NCBI RefSeq assembly: GCF_001570425.1
Contig: NZ_BCSX01000040.1
Coordinates: forward strand, 124,001 to 188,000
Source of the DNA: Mycolicibacterium brisbanense
Lineage (GTDB): Bacteria; Actinomycetota; Actinomycetes; Mycobacteriales; Mycobacteriaceae
DNA length: 64,000 nt
Direction of reading: 5' to 3'
This document shows, in pieces, positions 27,323 to 36,516 of this stretch. The notes beneath the pieces are model-generated. The model saw only the letters and a list, made by a program, of their open reading frames with translations. It did not search any database and had not been told where the DNA came from. The translations under genes were made by a program, and so were the position numbers. Position 1 is the first letter of the stretch, and every line of letters begins with the position of its first letter.

Positions 27323-28758
27323 TGAACATCGACTTCACCGTCGCAGATGACATCGTCCGGCAGTTCCATGATCGTGGGCACGCCCCCGGCCTGCAGCTAT
27401 GTGTCCTCTCGGACGGCAGGGTGGTGCATTTCGCAGGCCACGGAGTCACCGATCGCGAAACCGGCGCCGCACCGGCGGCGGATCGGGTCTTTCGCATCGC
27501 GTCGATGTCGAAGAGCTTCACCGCGGCCGCGATCCTGCAGTTGCGTGATCACGGCATGCTGGGGCTGGACGATCCGGTGGTCCACCACCTCGCAGGGGCG
27601 ACGGGACTGAGCGGCCCGACCCTCGACTCGCCGGAAATCACTGTGCGCCACTGCTTGACGATGAGTAGCGGGCTGCCCAGTGACGATCCGTGGGCTGACC
27701 GGCAGGAGGAGATGACCCAGGCCGAGTTCGATGATCTGCTGAGCCGGCCGGTGGGACGGGCCTGCGCCGCGGGCACCGCGTTCGCGTATTCCAACCTCGG
27801 ATACGCCATCCTCGGCCGCGTCGTGGAAGCGATCATCGACCGGCCGTTCGTCGATCACGTGACAAGTGAACTCCTGCGACCGTTGGGCTTGGGGGAGACC
27901 ACCTACGACTACCGCACGGTGCCGGCTGGGCGTCTGGCACGGGGATATCGGCCGACCCCGACCGGGCAGTGGGAGGCGCAGAAGTTCACCGCGCCAGGGA
28001 GTTTCTCCGCCATCGGGGGTCTGCTGAGCACCGTGAACGACATCGCGAGGTGGACCGCCTGGCTCGCAGACGCCTTCCCTCCGCGTGACGGTGCCGGTGA
28101 TGGCGTGCTCGCCCGGGCCTCTCGACGGGAGATGCAGCAACCGCACCGCCTGCTGCCGTTCGCCGTCGCCGAGGGCCCGAACCGGTTGACAAGCAAGGGC
28201 TTTGCCTGGGGACTGTCCGGCTACGGCTATGGCTTGTTCGTGGAGATCGACCCGGACCTAGGGGCGATCAGCCAACACCTGGGCGGGTATCCCGGTTTCG
28301 GTTCGTACATGGGCTGGCATCAAGACAGCGGTCTTGGTGTGGTGGCATTCGCCAACGGTACGTACGCGCCGGTCGCAGCACCCGCCCGGGCTGTGCTCGG
28401 TGCTCTGCTGCGCCAGCGGCGATGCGGCCCGGCCGAAGTTCGGCCCACGGAATATCTGCGGTCGGTCGTCCCGCTGGTGGAACGCGTTATCGCGGACCCG
28501 TCCACCCTTCAGGAATCGGTATTCGCCGACAACGTGCTCCTCGACATCCCGCTGGCCGAGCGGATCGCCGTCATCACCGCTGCCCGGCACGCGCTCGGCG
28601 AGCGGGATGGCCAGACCGAACTGGAGCTCCGCTCGCCGACCGAGGCGATCTGCCGTATGCCGGGCACGCGCGGGCGGCTTGACGTCACGGTCGCGTTCGC
28701 CCCAACGGACCCGCCGCGCATCCATACCTTCGCCGTGGAATCCGTGCGCACCGGTTAA
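27322..28758 (+). CDS. Serine hydrolase of the beta-lactamase class C / S12 family
   Basis: The 478-aa protein has the SxxK motif in FRIASMSKSF, the YxN motif in AYSNLGYAI, and a long class C/esterase-like core to about residue 360. A C-terminal domain of about 110 aa is similar to that of D-aminopeptidase or amidase-type members. No signal peptide is seen, so it acts in the cytosol. Candidate activities are a D-aminopeptidase, amino-acid amidase or esterase; sequence alone does not decide. It starts at ATG 27322 (GTG 27319 adjacent) overlapping the permease stop. Confidence 0.8.
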   Translation: MNIDFTVADDIVRQFHDRGHAPGLQLCVLSDGRVVHFAGHGVTDRETGAAPAADRVFRIASMSKSFTAAAILQLRDHGMLGLDDPVVHHLAGATGLSGPTLDSPEITVRHCLTMSSGLPSDDPWADRQEEMTQAEFDDLLSRPVGRACAAGTAFAYSNLGYAILGRVVEAIIDRPFVDHVTSELLRPLGLGETTYDYRTVPAGRLARGYRPTPTGQWEAQKFTAPGSFSAIGGLLSTVNDIARWTAWLADAFPPRDGAGDGVLARASRREMQQPHRLLPFAVAEGPNRLTSKGFAWGLSGYGYGLFVEIDPDLGAISQHLGGYPGFGSYMGWHQDSGLGVVAFANGTYAPVAAPARAVLGALLRQRRCGPAEVRPTEYLRSVVPLVERVIADPSTLQESVFADNVLLDIPLAERIAVITAARHALGERDGQTELELRSPTEAICRMPGTRGRLDVTVAFAPTDPPRIHTFAVESVRTG

Positions 28759-28766
28759 GGCCGGCG

Positions 28767-30095
28767 TCACCGAGCACTACGCGGTGTTGCCAGCCAGCGG
28801 GCAGCGGCCAGCGCGGCCAGCATCACCGCGACGCAGTACAGGCCCTGGTCCTTGAGCCCCCACGCGACGGAGGTGAGGGTGGCGGCACCCGCTGTGCAGA
28901 GCAGCAAACCGACTGTGGCGCTGCGGATTCCACGGTGGCCGACCGATCCGCCGTCCCACAGCGGCAGCGGCGAGTTCTCCAGCGGCCGCAGCGCGACGAA
29001 CGCCATCGCCACCACCGCGGCCATGAGCACCAGCTGCAGCACGGACAACGCGACGAAGCCGGGGGAAGCCGGGTCGTACCGGTCGAAGCCCAGGTAGTCG
29101 AACACCAGGTGCATGCCCAGCAGCAGCGGCATGTGCCACAGGTACAGCGTCATCGCGCCGGAGTTGCCGATGGCGGCCAGCCACCACACCCGCGGTCGCC
29201 GCGCCCACCGGGCGATCGCGGGCGCCGCGGCAATTGCGAACGCGCACATCATGATCGCGTGCCCGGCCAGCAGCAGCGACGGCGGCGTCATGTTCTTCAG
29301 ATGCTGGCTCTCGATGCCGACCAGGCTCAATTCATAAGGGCCGAAGACCAGCAGCGCCAGGTTCACACCGAGCATGCCGATGCCGATCGTCAGCGCTGAC
29401 CGGCCGGGCAGCAGGTTGCGGCGGTAGGCAACGCCGAACATGCCGGGGATCAGCCACACCACGGTGTTGAGATAGCCCAGCGTGGCGTAGCCGTGGACGT
29501 TGATCCGGATCGCGTCGATCACGGCGATGAACACATAGGTACCGATCACGGCGGTGGCCAGCTGTGCCGTCGTGGTGATCCGGGACAGCAGTGGCACTGC
29601 GGCGAGCACCAGGACGTAGGCGCCGAGGAACCAGAGCAGCTGAATGGAGATACCGGCGACCGGCTCGTACACGTGCACCGGAAGCACGAAGCGCAGCACC
29701 GTCAGCGTCACGCCCCAGAACGCGAGGTAATAGAACACCGGCCGGTACAACCGGGTGCAGCGCTTCAGCAACCAGCCGCCCCACGGCTGCCCGGGCCGCC
29801 ACGACCCGACCGATGCCGCGACCCCGGCGAAGAAGAACAACGGCATGATCTGGAACACCCAGGTGAGCGCCTGGAACACGGTCGAGGCCGTGAGCAGGTT
29901 GCTCCAGATGAAGACATCGTCACGGATGGTGCTGGTGGCCATGACGGTGTGCCCGAACACCACGCCCACCAGGGACACGATGCGGATGACGTCGATGGCC
30001 CGGTCACGGCCGGCCGGGGTGGCCGCCTCGACTTCGGCGGGGCTAGGGAACAGCGATGCGGCTCTGGCGGCCGGTGTCGCGACAGCACTGGTCAT
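28767..30095 (-). CDS. Acyltransferase-3 family membrane protein
   Basis: The 442-aa integral membrane protein has about 10 hydrophobic segments. The family pattern shows at RAIDVIRIVSLVGVVFGHTVMA (conserved Arg and catalytic His), IMPLFFFAGVAASVG and LYLWHMPLLLGMHLVFDYLG. Such enzymes move acyl groups onto exported sugars, lipids or peptides. Its 3' end lies 8 bp from the convergent serine hydrolase gene. There is no adjacent glycan cluster, so the acceptor is unknown. Confidence 0.83.
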   Translation of the reverse strand: MTSAVATPAARAASLFPSPAEVEAATPAGRDRAIDVIRIVSLVGVVFGHTVMATSTIRDDVFIWSNLLTASTVFQALTWVFQIMPLFFFAGVAASVGSWRPGQPWGGWLLKRCTRLYRPVFYYLAFWGVTLTVLRFVLPVHVYEPVAGISIQLLWFLGAYVLVLAAVPLLSRITTTAQLATAVIGTYVFIAVIDAIRINVHGYATLGYLNTVVWLIPGMFGVAYRRNLLPGRSALTIGIGMLGVNLALLVFGPYELSLVGIESQHLKNMTPPSLLLAGHAIMMCAFAIAAAPAIARWARRPRVWWLAAIGNSGAMTLYLWHMPLLLGMHLVFDYLGFDRYDPASPGFVALSVLQLVLMAAVVAMAFVALRPLENSPLPLWDGGSVGHRGIRSATVGLLLCTAGAATLTSVAWGLKDQGLYCVAVMLAALAAARWLATPRSAR

Positions 30096-30130
30096 GGCAG
30101 TAACGCTAAGGGCGTGACGGCCGCGCCGAT

Positions 30131-31354
30131 CTAGGTAATTGCACTCAATTCAGCCTCGCGGGCCTGCCGGGATTCCTGCCACAGGATGGCTGCCAGACAG
30201 ATGACGGCAAGCACGCCGATCGCGATGGCGAACGCCACGCCCGCGGTCCGCAGACCCCAGACGCGGGCTGCCAGACCCTCGCCGACCACGGGCAGCGAGA
30301 TGGCCACATAGGCGACGACGAAGTAGGTGGAACTGACCTCGGCGCGCCGTTCGGGTGGCGTCAGCTCGGCGACCGCGGCCAGCCCGCGGCTGAAGCTGAT
30401 GCCCTGCCCGACGCCCGCCACCACAGCCGCGACGATCAGTCCGAACAACGACGAAAAGTACAGCGCGACAGCCAGAACGGCCATGCCCGCCGCGAGGATC
30501 GCGCAGCCGATCGCAACCGCGCGTTGCGGCGGGATGAGCGTCGCGGCGATCTGCGCGACGGCGGATGCCGCGAAGATCGAGCACGCGATGGCACCCGCGA
30601 TCGCGTGGTTGTCGATGCCGACGACATTGGCGAGAAACGACGGCGCCACCGCGGTATAGAGACCGGTGACGGCGAAACCTGCGAACGCCGCCAGTGCCGC
30701 GATGACGAACACTGCGCGCACCTCGGCTGGAACGGACAGGCGCTGCACACCGATGCTGCCGCTGCGTTCCGAGGTCTCGGGAACGACCAGAACGGCGATG
30801 CCCGCGATGACGGCGAGCACGATATGGATCAGGAACGGCAGCTGCAGCGGATGCGGTGCGTACTGCACCAGCAGGCCTGCCAGCAGCGGGCCTGCTCCGA
30901 GCCCGCCGATGTTGGCAACCGTCGCAATCGTGGCGGCACGCGTGTGCCAGCGCGGCGGTGCGGCCTCGATGACGGCGGCGGTGGCGGTGCCGGTGAACAG
31001 ACCCGCCGACAAGCCGGACAGCACCCGGCCGATCAGCAGCACCGGCACCGAGTCGGCGACCAGGAACACCACGGCGCTGGCCAGAGCAGCAATTACCCCG
31101 GCCAGCAACATCGGTCGTCGGCCCACCGCGTCGGACCACCGTCCGAACACCAGCAGCGCGAACAGCACGCCGCCCGCGTAGGTCGCATAGATGACCGTCG
31201 TGGTGAGCACCGCGAAATGCATACGCTCGCCGTAGAGGGCATACATCGGGGTGGGCAGCGTCGTGCCGATCATGATGGCCGCGAACGCATAGGCGAGCAG
31301 GCCGAACGCGAATGCGGAACGGTTACGTGGCTCGGTACGGCGGGAGTCGGACAT
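30131..31354 (-). CDS. MFS efflux transporter
   Basis: The 407-aa protein has 12 TM helices and the MFS motif A in GRWSDAVGRRPMLLAG, with ADSVPVLLIGRVLSGLSAGLFTGTATAAV as motif B/C-like region. It looks like a drug/H+ antiporter of the DHA1 type. Start is taken at ATG 31354 (MSDSRRTEPRN); no strong ribosome site is seen. A long hairpin lies just upstream, separating it from the symporter operon, so it probably has its own promoter. Confidence 0.83.
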   Translation of the reverse strand: MSDSRRTEPRNRSAFAFGLLAYAFAAIMIGTTLPTPMYALYGERMHFAVLTTTVIYATYAGGVLFALLVFGRWSDAVGRRPMLLAGVIAALASAVVFLVADSVPVLLIGRVLSGLSAGLFTGTATAAVIEAAPPRWHTRAATIATVANIGGLGAGPLLAGLLVQYAPHPLQLPFLIHIVLAVIAGIAVLVVPETSERSGSIGVQRLSVPAEVRAVFVIAALAAFAGFAVTGLYTAVAPSFLANVVGIDNHAIAGAIACSIFAASAVAQIAATLIPPQRAVAIGCAILAAGMAVLAVALYFSSLFGLIVAAVVAGVGQGISFSRGLAAVAELTPPERRAEVSSTYFVVAYVAISLPVVGEGLAARVWGLRTAGVAFAIAIGVLAVICLAAILWQESRQAREAELSAIT

Positions 31355-31380
31355 GCGCCAGTTCAACGTTGCCGAGGCGG

Positions 31381-31415
31381 TTCGCCATCCCCGAATCGGG
31401 CTCGGGGATGGCGAA
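31381..31415 (-). terminator. Strong hairpin terminator of the symporter operon
   Basis: A perfect 14-bp stem TTCGCCATCCCCGA / TCGGGGATGGCGAA with a 7-nt loop lies 7 bp after the stop of the acetate-type symporter gene. It should end the transcript coming from 33398 or farther upstream. Confidence 0.8.
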
Positions 31416-31422
31416 AGGCACC

Positions 31423-33054
31423 TCAGTGTGCGATGGCCTTCTCGGCACCGACGCCGGTCAGCGACCGCACCTCCATCTCGGCATTGAGTTCGGGATTGCC
31501 GCGGTCGGACGAGGTCAGCGTGCCGACGACGCCCAGCAGGAACGCCAGCGGGATGGACACGATGCCGGGGTTGGCCAGTGGGAACCACGCGAAGTCCAAG
31601 TTGGGGAACATGGCTTTCGGAGTACCCGATACGGCCGGGGAGAACACGATCAGCACGATGGTCGACACCAGCCCGCCGTACATGCTCCACAGCGCGCCGC
31701 GGGTGTTGAACCGGCGCCAGTACAGCGAGTAGACGATGGTCGGCAGGTTGGCGGCGGCCGCGACGGCGAACGCCAGCGCGACCAGGAACGCGATGTTCTG
31801 CCCGTTGGCCAGGATGCCCAGCACGATCGCGAACACGCCCAGGACCACCGCCGTGATCCGGGAGACCCGCACCTGTTCTTCTTCGGTCACCTTGTGGGAC
31901 TTGAGTACCGAGGCATACACGTCGTGGGCGAACGACGCCGACGCGGTGATGGTCAGCCCGGCGACCACGGCCAGGATGGTCGCGAAGGCCACCGCGGAGA
32001 TGATGCCGAGCAGCACCACGCCACCCAGCTCGAGGGCCAGCAGCGGGGCCGCGGAGTTCTCCTTGCCCGCGGCCGACAGGATGCGGTCGGGACCGACGAT
32101 GGCCGCCGCGCCATACCCCAACACCAGGGTGAACAGGTAGAACGCCCCGATCAGCGAGATGGCCCAGACGACGGAGCGGCGTGCCTCCTTGGCGGTGGGA
32201 ACGGTGTAGAAGCGCATCAACACGTGCGGCAGGCCCGCGGTACCCAGCACCAGCGCCAGGCCCAGCGACAGGAAGTTGATCTTGGACGTGGTCGACCCGC
32301 CGTACTGTGCGCCGGGGGCCAGAACGTCTCGGTTGGCGACACCTTTGGTGGTGGCATCGGAGATCGCGGACTGCGCCGAGCCCAGGATTTCGGAGAAGTT
32401 CAGCCCGAACCTTGCCAGCACCATGAACGTCATCAGCGCAGCACCCGTGATCAGCAGCACGGCTTTGATGATCTGCACCCATGTGGTGCCCTTCATGCCG
32501 CCGACCAGCACATAGATGATCATCAGCACGCCCACCACGGCGATCACGAGGGACTGCCCGGTCTTGCTGTGCACGTTGAGCAGCAGCGCGACCAGGCCGC
32601 CGGCACCGGCCATCTGGGCCAGCAGATAGAACAGCGACACCGTCAGCGTCGTGGTGGCCGCGGCCAGCCGCACCGGGCGCTGCTTGAGCCGGAAGCTCAG
32701 CACGTCGGCCATGGTGAATCGGCCGGTGTTGCGCAGCAGTTCGGCGACCAGCAGCAGCGCCACGAGCCACGCCACGAGGAAGCCGATGGAGTAGAGGAAA
32801 CCGTCGTAGCCGTAGACGGCGATGGCCCCGGCGATACCGAGGAAGCTGGCCGCCGACAGGTAATCCCCGGCGATTGCGATGCCGTTCTGCGGGCCGGAGA
32901 AGGCCCGCCCGCCGGTGAAGAACTGGTCGGCGGAGCGGTTGTTGCCGCTGGCCCTGATCACCACGAACATCGTGATGACGACGAAGGCGCCGAAGATCGC
33001 GATGTTGGCGATCGGGTTGCCGACCGCATCCGCCGCTGCCGTGAGCGTGGTCAC
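31423..33054 (-). CDS. Solute:sodium symporter, acetate permease (ActP-like)
   Basis: The 543-aa protein has about 13 TM helices. SSS-family features are FFTGGRAFSGPQNGIAIAGDYLSAASFLGIAG at TM1-2, GGMKGTTWVQIIKAVLL in the middle, GTAGLPHVLMRFYTVP and YWRRFNTRGALW. The close association with a DUF485 protein identifies the ActP-type monocarboxylate carrier (acetate, propionate or pyruvate). It starts at GTG 33054 overlapping the DUF485 stop (GTGA). Regulation by the LytS/LytTR system encoded upstream is likely. Confidence 0.88.
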   Translation of the reverse strand: MTTLTAAADAVGNPIANIAIFGAFVVITMFVVIRASGNNRSADQFFTGGRAFSGPQNGIAIAGDYLSAASFLGIAGAIAVYGYDGFLYSIGFLVAWLVALLLVAELLRNTGRFTMADVLSFRLKQRPVRLAAATTTLTVSLFYLLAQMAGAGGLVALLLNVHSKTGQSLVIAVVGVLMIIYVLVGGMKGTTWVQIIKAVLLITGAALMTFMVLARFGLNFSEILGSAQSAISDATTKGVANRDVLAPGAQYGGSTTSKINFLSLGLALVLGTAGLPHVLMRFYTVPTAKEARRSVVWAISLIGAFYLFTLVLGYGAAAIVGPDRILSAAGKENSAAPLLALELGGVVLLGIISAVAFATILAVVAGLTITASASFAHDVYASVLKSHKVTEEEQVRVSRITAVVLGVFAIVLGILANGQNIAFLVALAFAVAAAANLPTIVYSLYWRRFNTRGALWSMYGGLVSTIVLIVFSPAVSGTPKAMFPNLDFAWFPLANPGIVSIPLAFLLGVVGTLTSSDRGNPELNAEMEVRSLTGVGAEKAIAH

Positions 33055-33398
33055 TGGTCTTCGCCTTCCAGTTCGGCGCGGATCGCCGCGGCCCGGGGGT
33101 CGAGCTCGCGGTTGGCGAACCGGACATAGACGCCCGTGATGACGAACGTCGTGACGAACTGGCCCAGACCCAAGAGCAGCCCGACGTTGACGTTGCCGAA
33201 CACCTTGGTCGCCATGAAGTCGTGTGCGAAGGCGCCCAGTACGACGTAGAGGCCGTACCAGAGCAGGAAGAACGCCGTCATCGGGAAGACGAACCGGCGC
33301 AGCTTGCTGCGGAGCTCCTGGAACTCCGGACTGGCCTGGGTGGCGAGGAATTGTGCGCCGCTGGGCGCGACGCGTGGCGGAAGGTCGGTTTCGGGCAC
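33051..33398 (-). CDS. DUF485 small membrane partner of the acetate symporter
   Basis: The 115-aa protein has two TM helices (about residues 40-60 and 75-97) and the DUF485 signature SPEFQELRSKLRRFVFPMTAFFLLWYGLYV with FMATKVFGNVNVGLLLGL. DUF485 (YjcH-like) genes nearly always precede actP. The start is GTG 33398 with AGGAG 5 bp upstream. The stop overlaps the symporter start by 4 nt. Confidence 0.87.
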   Translation of the reverse strand: MPETDLPPRVAPSGAQFLATQASPEFQELRSKLRRFVFPMTAFFLLWYGLYVVLGAFAHDFMATKVFGNVNVGLLLGLGQFVTTFVITGVYVRFANRELDPRAAAIRAELEGEDQ

Positions 33399-33542
33399 CA
33401 GGGCTCCTTGAGGTTGTCTGTGAGGCAGCTGGGAATCGAACCTAGATGAGATGTGAGTCACAATCGAGGCGATACGCCGAAGCCGGGTGTCGGTGCGCCG
33501 AGTGGTCGGTCGGCCACGGTGAGCGGTGCGTCCCCCTCTCCC

Positions 33543-33603
33543 GCCGAGCAGACACGCGGGTACGCGACACGCTGCGGTTGGCGGACCGCGATGTCTGCTC
33601 GGC
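33543..33603 (-). terminator. Long inverted repeat between the two symporter genes
   Basis: GCCGAGCAGACA (33543-33554) is mirrored perfectly by TGTCTGCTCGGC (33592-33603) around a 37-nt spacer that itself can pair GCGGT with ACCGC. It lies just after the stop of the second symporter gene (33625). It may be a terminator or attenuator between the genes. Confidence 0.5.
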
Positions 33604-33624
33604 AGGAAAATCAGCCTGGAGAAA

Positions 33625-35355
33625 TCAGCCCCGCGGCACGCGCTCGACGCCCATGCCGAGGCGTTCGGGCACATGCATGCGGGCGAAGATCTGCGCGACG
33701 TTCGGCGTGGCCCGCGTGAAACGGCTGACCACGACCATCGTCAGGAACGCCAATGGCACGCTGACGGCGGCGGGGTAGCCCACCATGACGGCCGGCCAGC
33801 CACCCAGCACGTCCTCGTCGACGCCGCCGGCGATGGCCACCGTCACCGCGCCGCCGCACACGCCGCCGCCCACCACCAGCCCGCATGCGGCGCCGGTCAC
33901 CGTCAGCCCGCGCCACCAGATGCCGAGTACCAGCAGCGGGCACAGCGTCGACGCCGCGACCGCGAAGGCCAGGCCGACGCTGCGGGAGAGCTCCAGTCCG
34001 GACACCACCAGCGACAACGGGATCGGGATCAGCCCGCCGATCACCGCGGCCACCCGGAAGTCCCGCACCCGCCCGCGCAACACATCGGTGGCCAGCGCGC
34101 CGGCGATGCTGACCAGAAGTCCCGACGACGTGGCCAGGAAGGCCGCGATGGCCCCGGCCGCCACCAGGGCCGCCAGCAGCTGTCCACCGACGCCACCGAT
34201 CGCGGCGCCGGGCGCCAGCAGCACCGCCGCGTCGGCGGTACCCGTGATGAGCAGCTGCGGAACATACAGCCGGGCGAACACGCCCAGCAGCGTCGGGAAC
34301 AGATAGAACAGCCACAGCAGCGCGACCACCGCAAGCGCGGTACGCCGGGCCGCCCGGCCGTCGGGGTTGGTGTAGAAGCGCACGAGCACATGCGGCAGGC
34401 CCATGGTCCCGAGGAACGTGGCGACGATGATCGACACCACCTGGTAGAGCGGATGACCGCCACCGAGCCCGCCGCCGGAGGCGATCCATTCGGTGCCGGT
34501 GCTCGGGGCGCCTGCCACCACCGGGGTCGCGGTGCCTGCGGCCAGGGTGAGCGTGGTGCCGGCGCCGACGGTGTGCTCGCCTGCGTGCCCGATCGCGACG
34601 GCCTCGACGGGCCTGCCGTCCAGCGTGCCCGTCACGGTGATGCCTGCCGGTTCGGCGACGTGCACCACGACATCGGTGTCGACGGCAACGGTCGTCTGCT
34701 GATGCACGGTCGGCGGCAACGGGCCGCCGAGTTCGCCACCACCGCCGACGAACAACCCCAGCAGGGCCAGCGCCGGGACGGCGATCGCGGTCAGCTTCAG
34801 CCAGTACTGGAAGGCCTGCACGAACGTGATCGAGCGCATGCCACCCGCCACCACGTTCGCGATCACGATCGTGCCGACCAGCAGTGGCCCGACCCAGACA
34901 GGAACTCCCAGTAGGGTTTTCAGAGCGAGACCGGCGCCCTGGTATTGCGGCGCCAGGTAGAACACGCAGATCACCACCACCACGAGCATGGCCAGCTTGC
35001 GCAAACGTGCTGAGCCGAGCCGGAATTCGGCGAAGTCTGGCACGGTGTACGCGCCGGAGCGGCGCAGCGGCGCCGCGACGAACAGGAGTAGGCCCAGATA
35101 GCCCGCGGTGAAACCGACCGGATACCACAGGGCGTCGGCACCGTATTTGGCGATCAACCCGGCCACACCGAGAAACGATGCCGCCGAAAGGTATTCACCC
35201 GATATGGCGGCGGCATTCCACTGTGGGCCGATGCTGCGGGAGGCCACCAGGAAGTCGGAAGTGGTGCGCGACAACCGCACTCCGTAGGTACCGATGGCGA
35301 CGGTGGCGACGGCCGCAGCCAGCAGCGCGGCGGCGGTGAGCGGCGAGCCGGTCAT
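33625..35355 (-). CDS. Second solute:sodium symporter with a periplasmic insert
   Basis: The 576-aa SSS-family carrier has FLVASRSIGPQWNAAAISGEYLSAASFLGVAG at TM1-2, GGMRSITFVQAFQYWLKL in the middle and TMGLPHVLVRFYTNPDGRAARR after it. Between TM6 and TM7 (about residues 205-285) it carries a beta-rich extracytoplasmic insert absent from the ActP-like neighbour. Its substrate is presumably another monocarboxylate or small organic acid. It overlaps the start of the 130-aa membrane protein gene (stop/start 35352-35355) and so is coupled to it and to the two-component system. Confidence 0.84.
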   Translation of the reverse strand: MTGSPLTAAALLAAAVATVAIGTYGVRLSRTTSDFLVASRSIGPQWNAAAISGEYLSAASFLGVAGLIAKYGADALWYPVGFTAGYLGLLLFVAAPLRRSGAYTVPDFAEFRLGSARLRKLAMLVVVVICVFYLAPQYQGAGLALKTLLGVPVWVGPLLVGTIVIANVVAGGMRSITFVQAFQYWLKLTAIAVPALALLGLFVGGGGELGGPLPPTVHQQTTVAVDTDVVVHVAEPAGITVTGTLDGRPVEAVAIGHAGEHTVGAGTTLTLAAGTATPVVAGAPSTGTEWIASGGGLGGGHPLYQVVSIIVATFLGTMGLPHVLVRFYTNPDGRAARRTALAVVALLWLFYLFPTLLGVFARLYVPQLLITGTADAAVLLAPGAAIGGVGGQLLAALVAAGAIAAFLATSSGLLVSIAGALATDVLRGRVRDFRVAAVIGGLIPIPLSLVVSGLELSRSVGLAFAVAASTLCPLLVLGIWWRGLTVTGAACGLVVGGGVCGGAVTVAIAGGVDEDVLGGWPAVMVGYPAAVSVPLAFLTMVVVSRFTRATPNVAQIFARMHVPERLGMGVERVPRG

Positions 35356-35744
35356 GGTTCGCTGTCGACGACGCGGACGAAATCACGTTCGGCCTGTTCG
35401 GCCAGCCGCACGTAGAGCCGCCCGATGCTGTACAACAGGGGATAGGCCAGGCCCGCCAGGATCAGCCAGTTGAGGCGAATGCCGAACACGCTGTGCGCGG
35501 TCAACTCTGGGACCGCCGCGGTGATCACCAGCAGTGCCACCGCGACGGCCACCACCACCGCGGCCAGTCGCAACGCCAGCCCGAGCTGGGCTCGCACCAG
35601 GCCGCGCACCAGTGCGTCACCGACCTGGGTCTGCTCCTGCACCTCGACGCGGGTGCGCACCATGCGCGCACCGCGGCGGTGGGCGAGTACGACGCGCTGT
35701 CGTGCGCCGGCGGGCCGCCCAGCGGGCCCCGGCCGGTCACTCAT
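35352..35744 (-). CDS. Small membrane protein linked to the symporter (130 aa)
   Basis: The protein has a basic N-terminal third (RTRVEVQEQTQVGDALVRGLVRAQ) and two TM helices (about residues 57-80 and 90-112). It occupies the place that DUF485 has beside the other symporter, so it is probably the accessory subunit of the second symporter. It starts inside the end of the response-regulator gene (8-bp overlap) and ends inside the symporter start. Confidence 0.68.
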   Translation of the reverse strand: MSDRPGPAGRPAGARQRVVLAHRRGARMVRTRVEVQEQTQVGDALVRGLVRAQLGLALRLAAVVVAVAVALLVITAAVPELTAHSVFGIRLNWLILAGLAYPLLYSIGRLYVRLAEQAERDFVRVVDSEP

Positions 35745-36516
35745 CGGCCGGTTTCAGGTTGCGCATCGGGTCGCGTACCACTCGGTCGCGAAGCTCACGG
35801 GCCTGGCGGCGACTGACCGGCAGCTCGACCGCGGGCGAGGAGCCGTTGGCGCGCAGCCGGACGAGCACGGCACCGTCGGCAGTGCGCAGCCCGGTGACCA
35901 TCCGCAGCGATACCAGGTATGACCGGTGGATGCGTTGAAAGCCGTGGTCGCGCCAACGGGTTTCCAATGTGCTCAAGGGTATTCGGACCAGATGTGCGCC
36001 CGTCGCCGCATGCAGCCGGGCATAGTCGCCTTCGGCCTCGACCCAGCTGATGCTGTCGCGGCGCACCAGCTGGGTGATCCCTCCGAGCTCGGCCGGGATC
36101 ACGTCGGAGTCCTGGTCGTCTTGCGATGTCTCAGCGGGTCTGGAGACGACCCCCTCGGCGACGCGTCGCACCGCCTCATCGAGCCGGTTCTGCCGGATCG
36201 GTTTGAGCAGATAGTCGACCGCGCCCACGTCGAACGCCGCCACAGCCTTGTCGTCGTGCGCGGTCACGAACACCACCGCCGGCCGGTTCGCGAAATTGGT
36301 GAGTACGCCGGCCAGTTCGATTCCCGAGAGCCCCGGCATGTTGATGTCGAGGAACACGGCGTCGATGGGGTGCCGGTTGAGTTCACGCAGGGCCGAGGTG
36401 GCGTCGCCCGCGGTGTACACGTCGCCGACGCACGGGTGACGGCCCAGCAGATACGCCAGCTCGTCGAGTGCGGGTGCCTCGTCGTCGACCGCCAGCACCG
36501 TCAGCGTGCGGCTCAC
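35737..36516 (-). CDS. LytTR-type response regulator
   Basis: The 259-aa protein has a receiver domain (about 5-120) with phospho-acceptor Asp57 in AVFLDINMPG, acidic pair VDDE, Thr in FVTAHDD and Lys in YLLKPI. The C-terminal LytTR DNA-binding domain (about 150-250) contains VRRDSISWVEAEGDYARLH and FQRIHRSYLVSL. LytTR regulators respond to metabolites or cell-envelope signals and often switch on a transporter. It starts at GTG 36516, overlapping the kinase gene's stop by 4 nt. Confidence 0.88.
   Translation of the reverse strand: MSRTLTVLAVDDEAPALDELAYLLGRHPCVGDVYTAGDATSALRELNRHPIDAVFLDINMPGLSGIELAGVLTNFANRPAVVFVTAHDDKAVAAFDVGAVDYLLKPIRQNRLDEAVRRVAEGVVSRPAETSQDDQDSDVIPAELGGITQLVRRDSISWVEAEGDYARLHAATGAHLVRIPLSTLETRWRDHGFQRIHRSYLVSLRMVTGLRTADGAVLVRLRANGSSPAVELPVSRRQARELRDRVVRDPMRNLKPADE

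Noticed and set aside
30131-33127. A 998-codon minus-strand frame covering MFS and symporter genes
   Set aside because: Its first ~590 codons are the wrong frame of the symporter gene; only the part from 31354 on encodes the MFS protein.
33421-33520. A complete tRNA gene at the T-arm-like sequence
   Set aside because: No anticodon arm or complementary 5' acceptor strand is present in the ~90 bp upstream on that strand.
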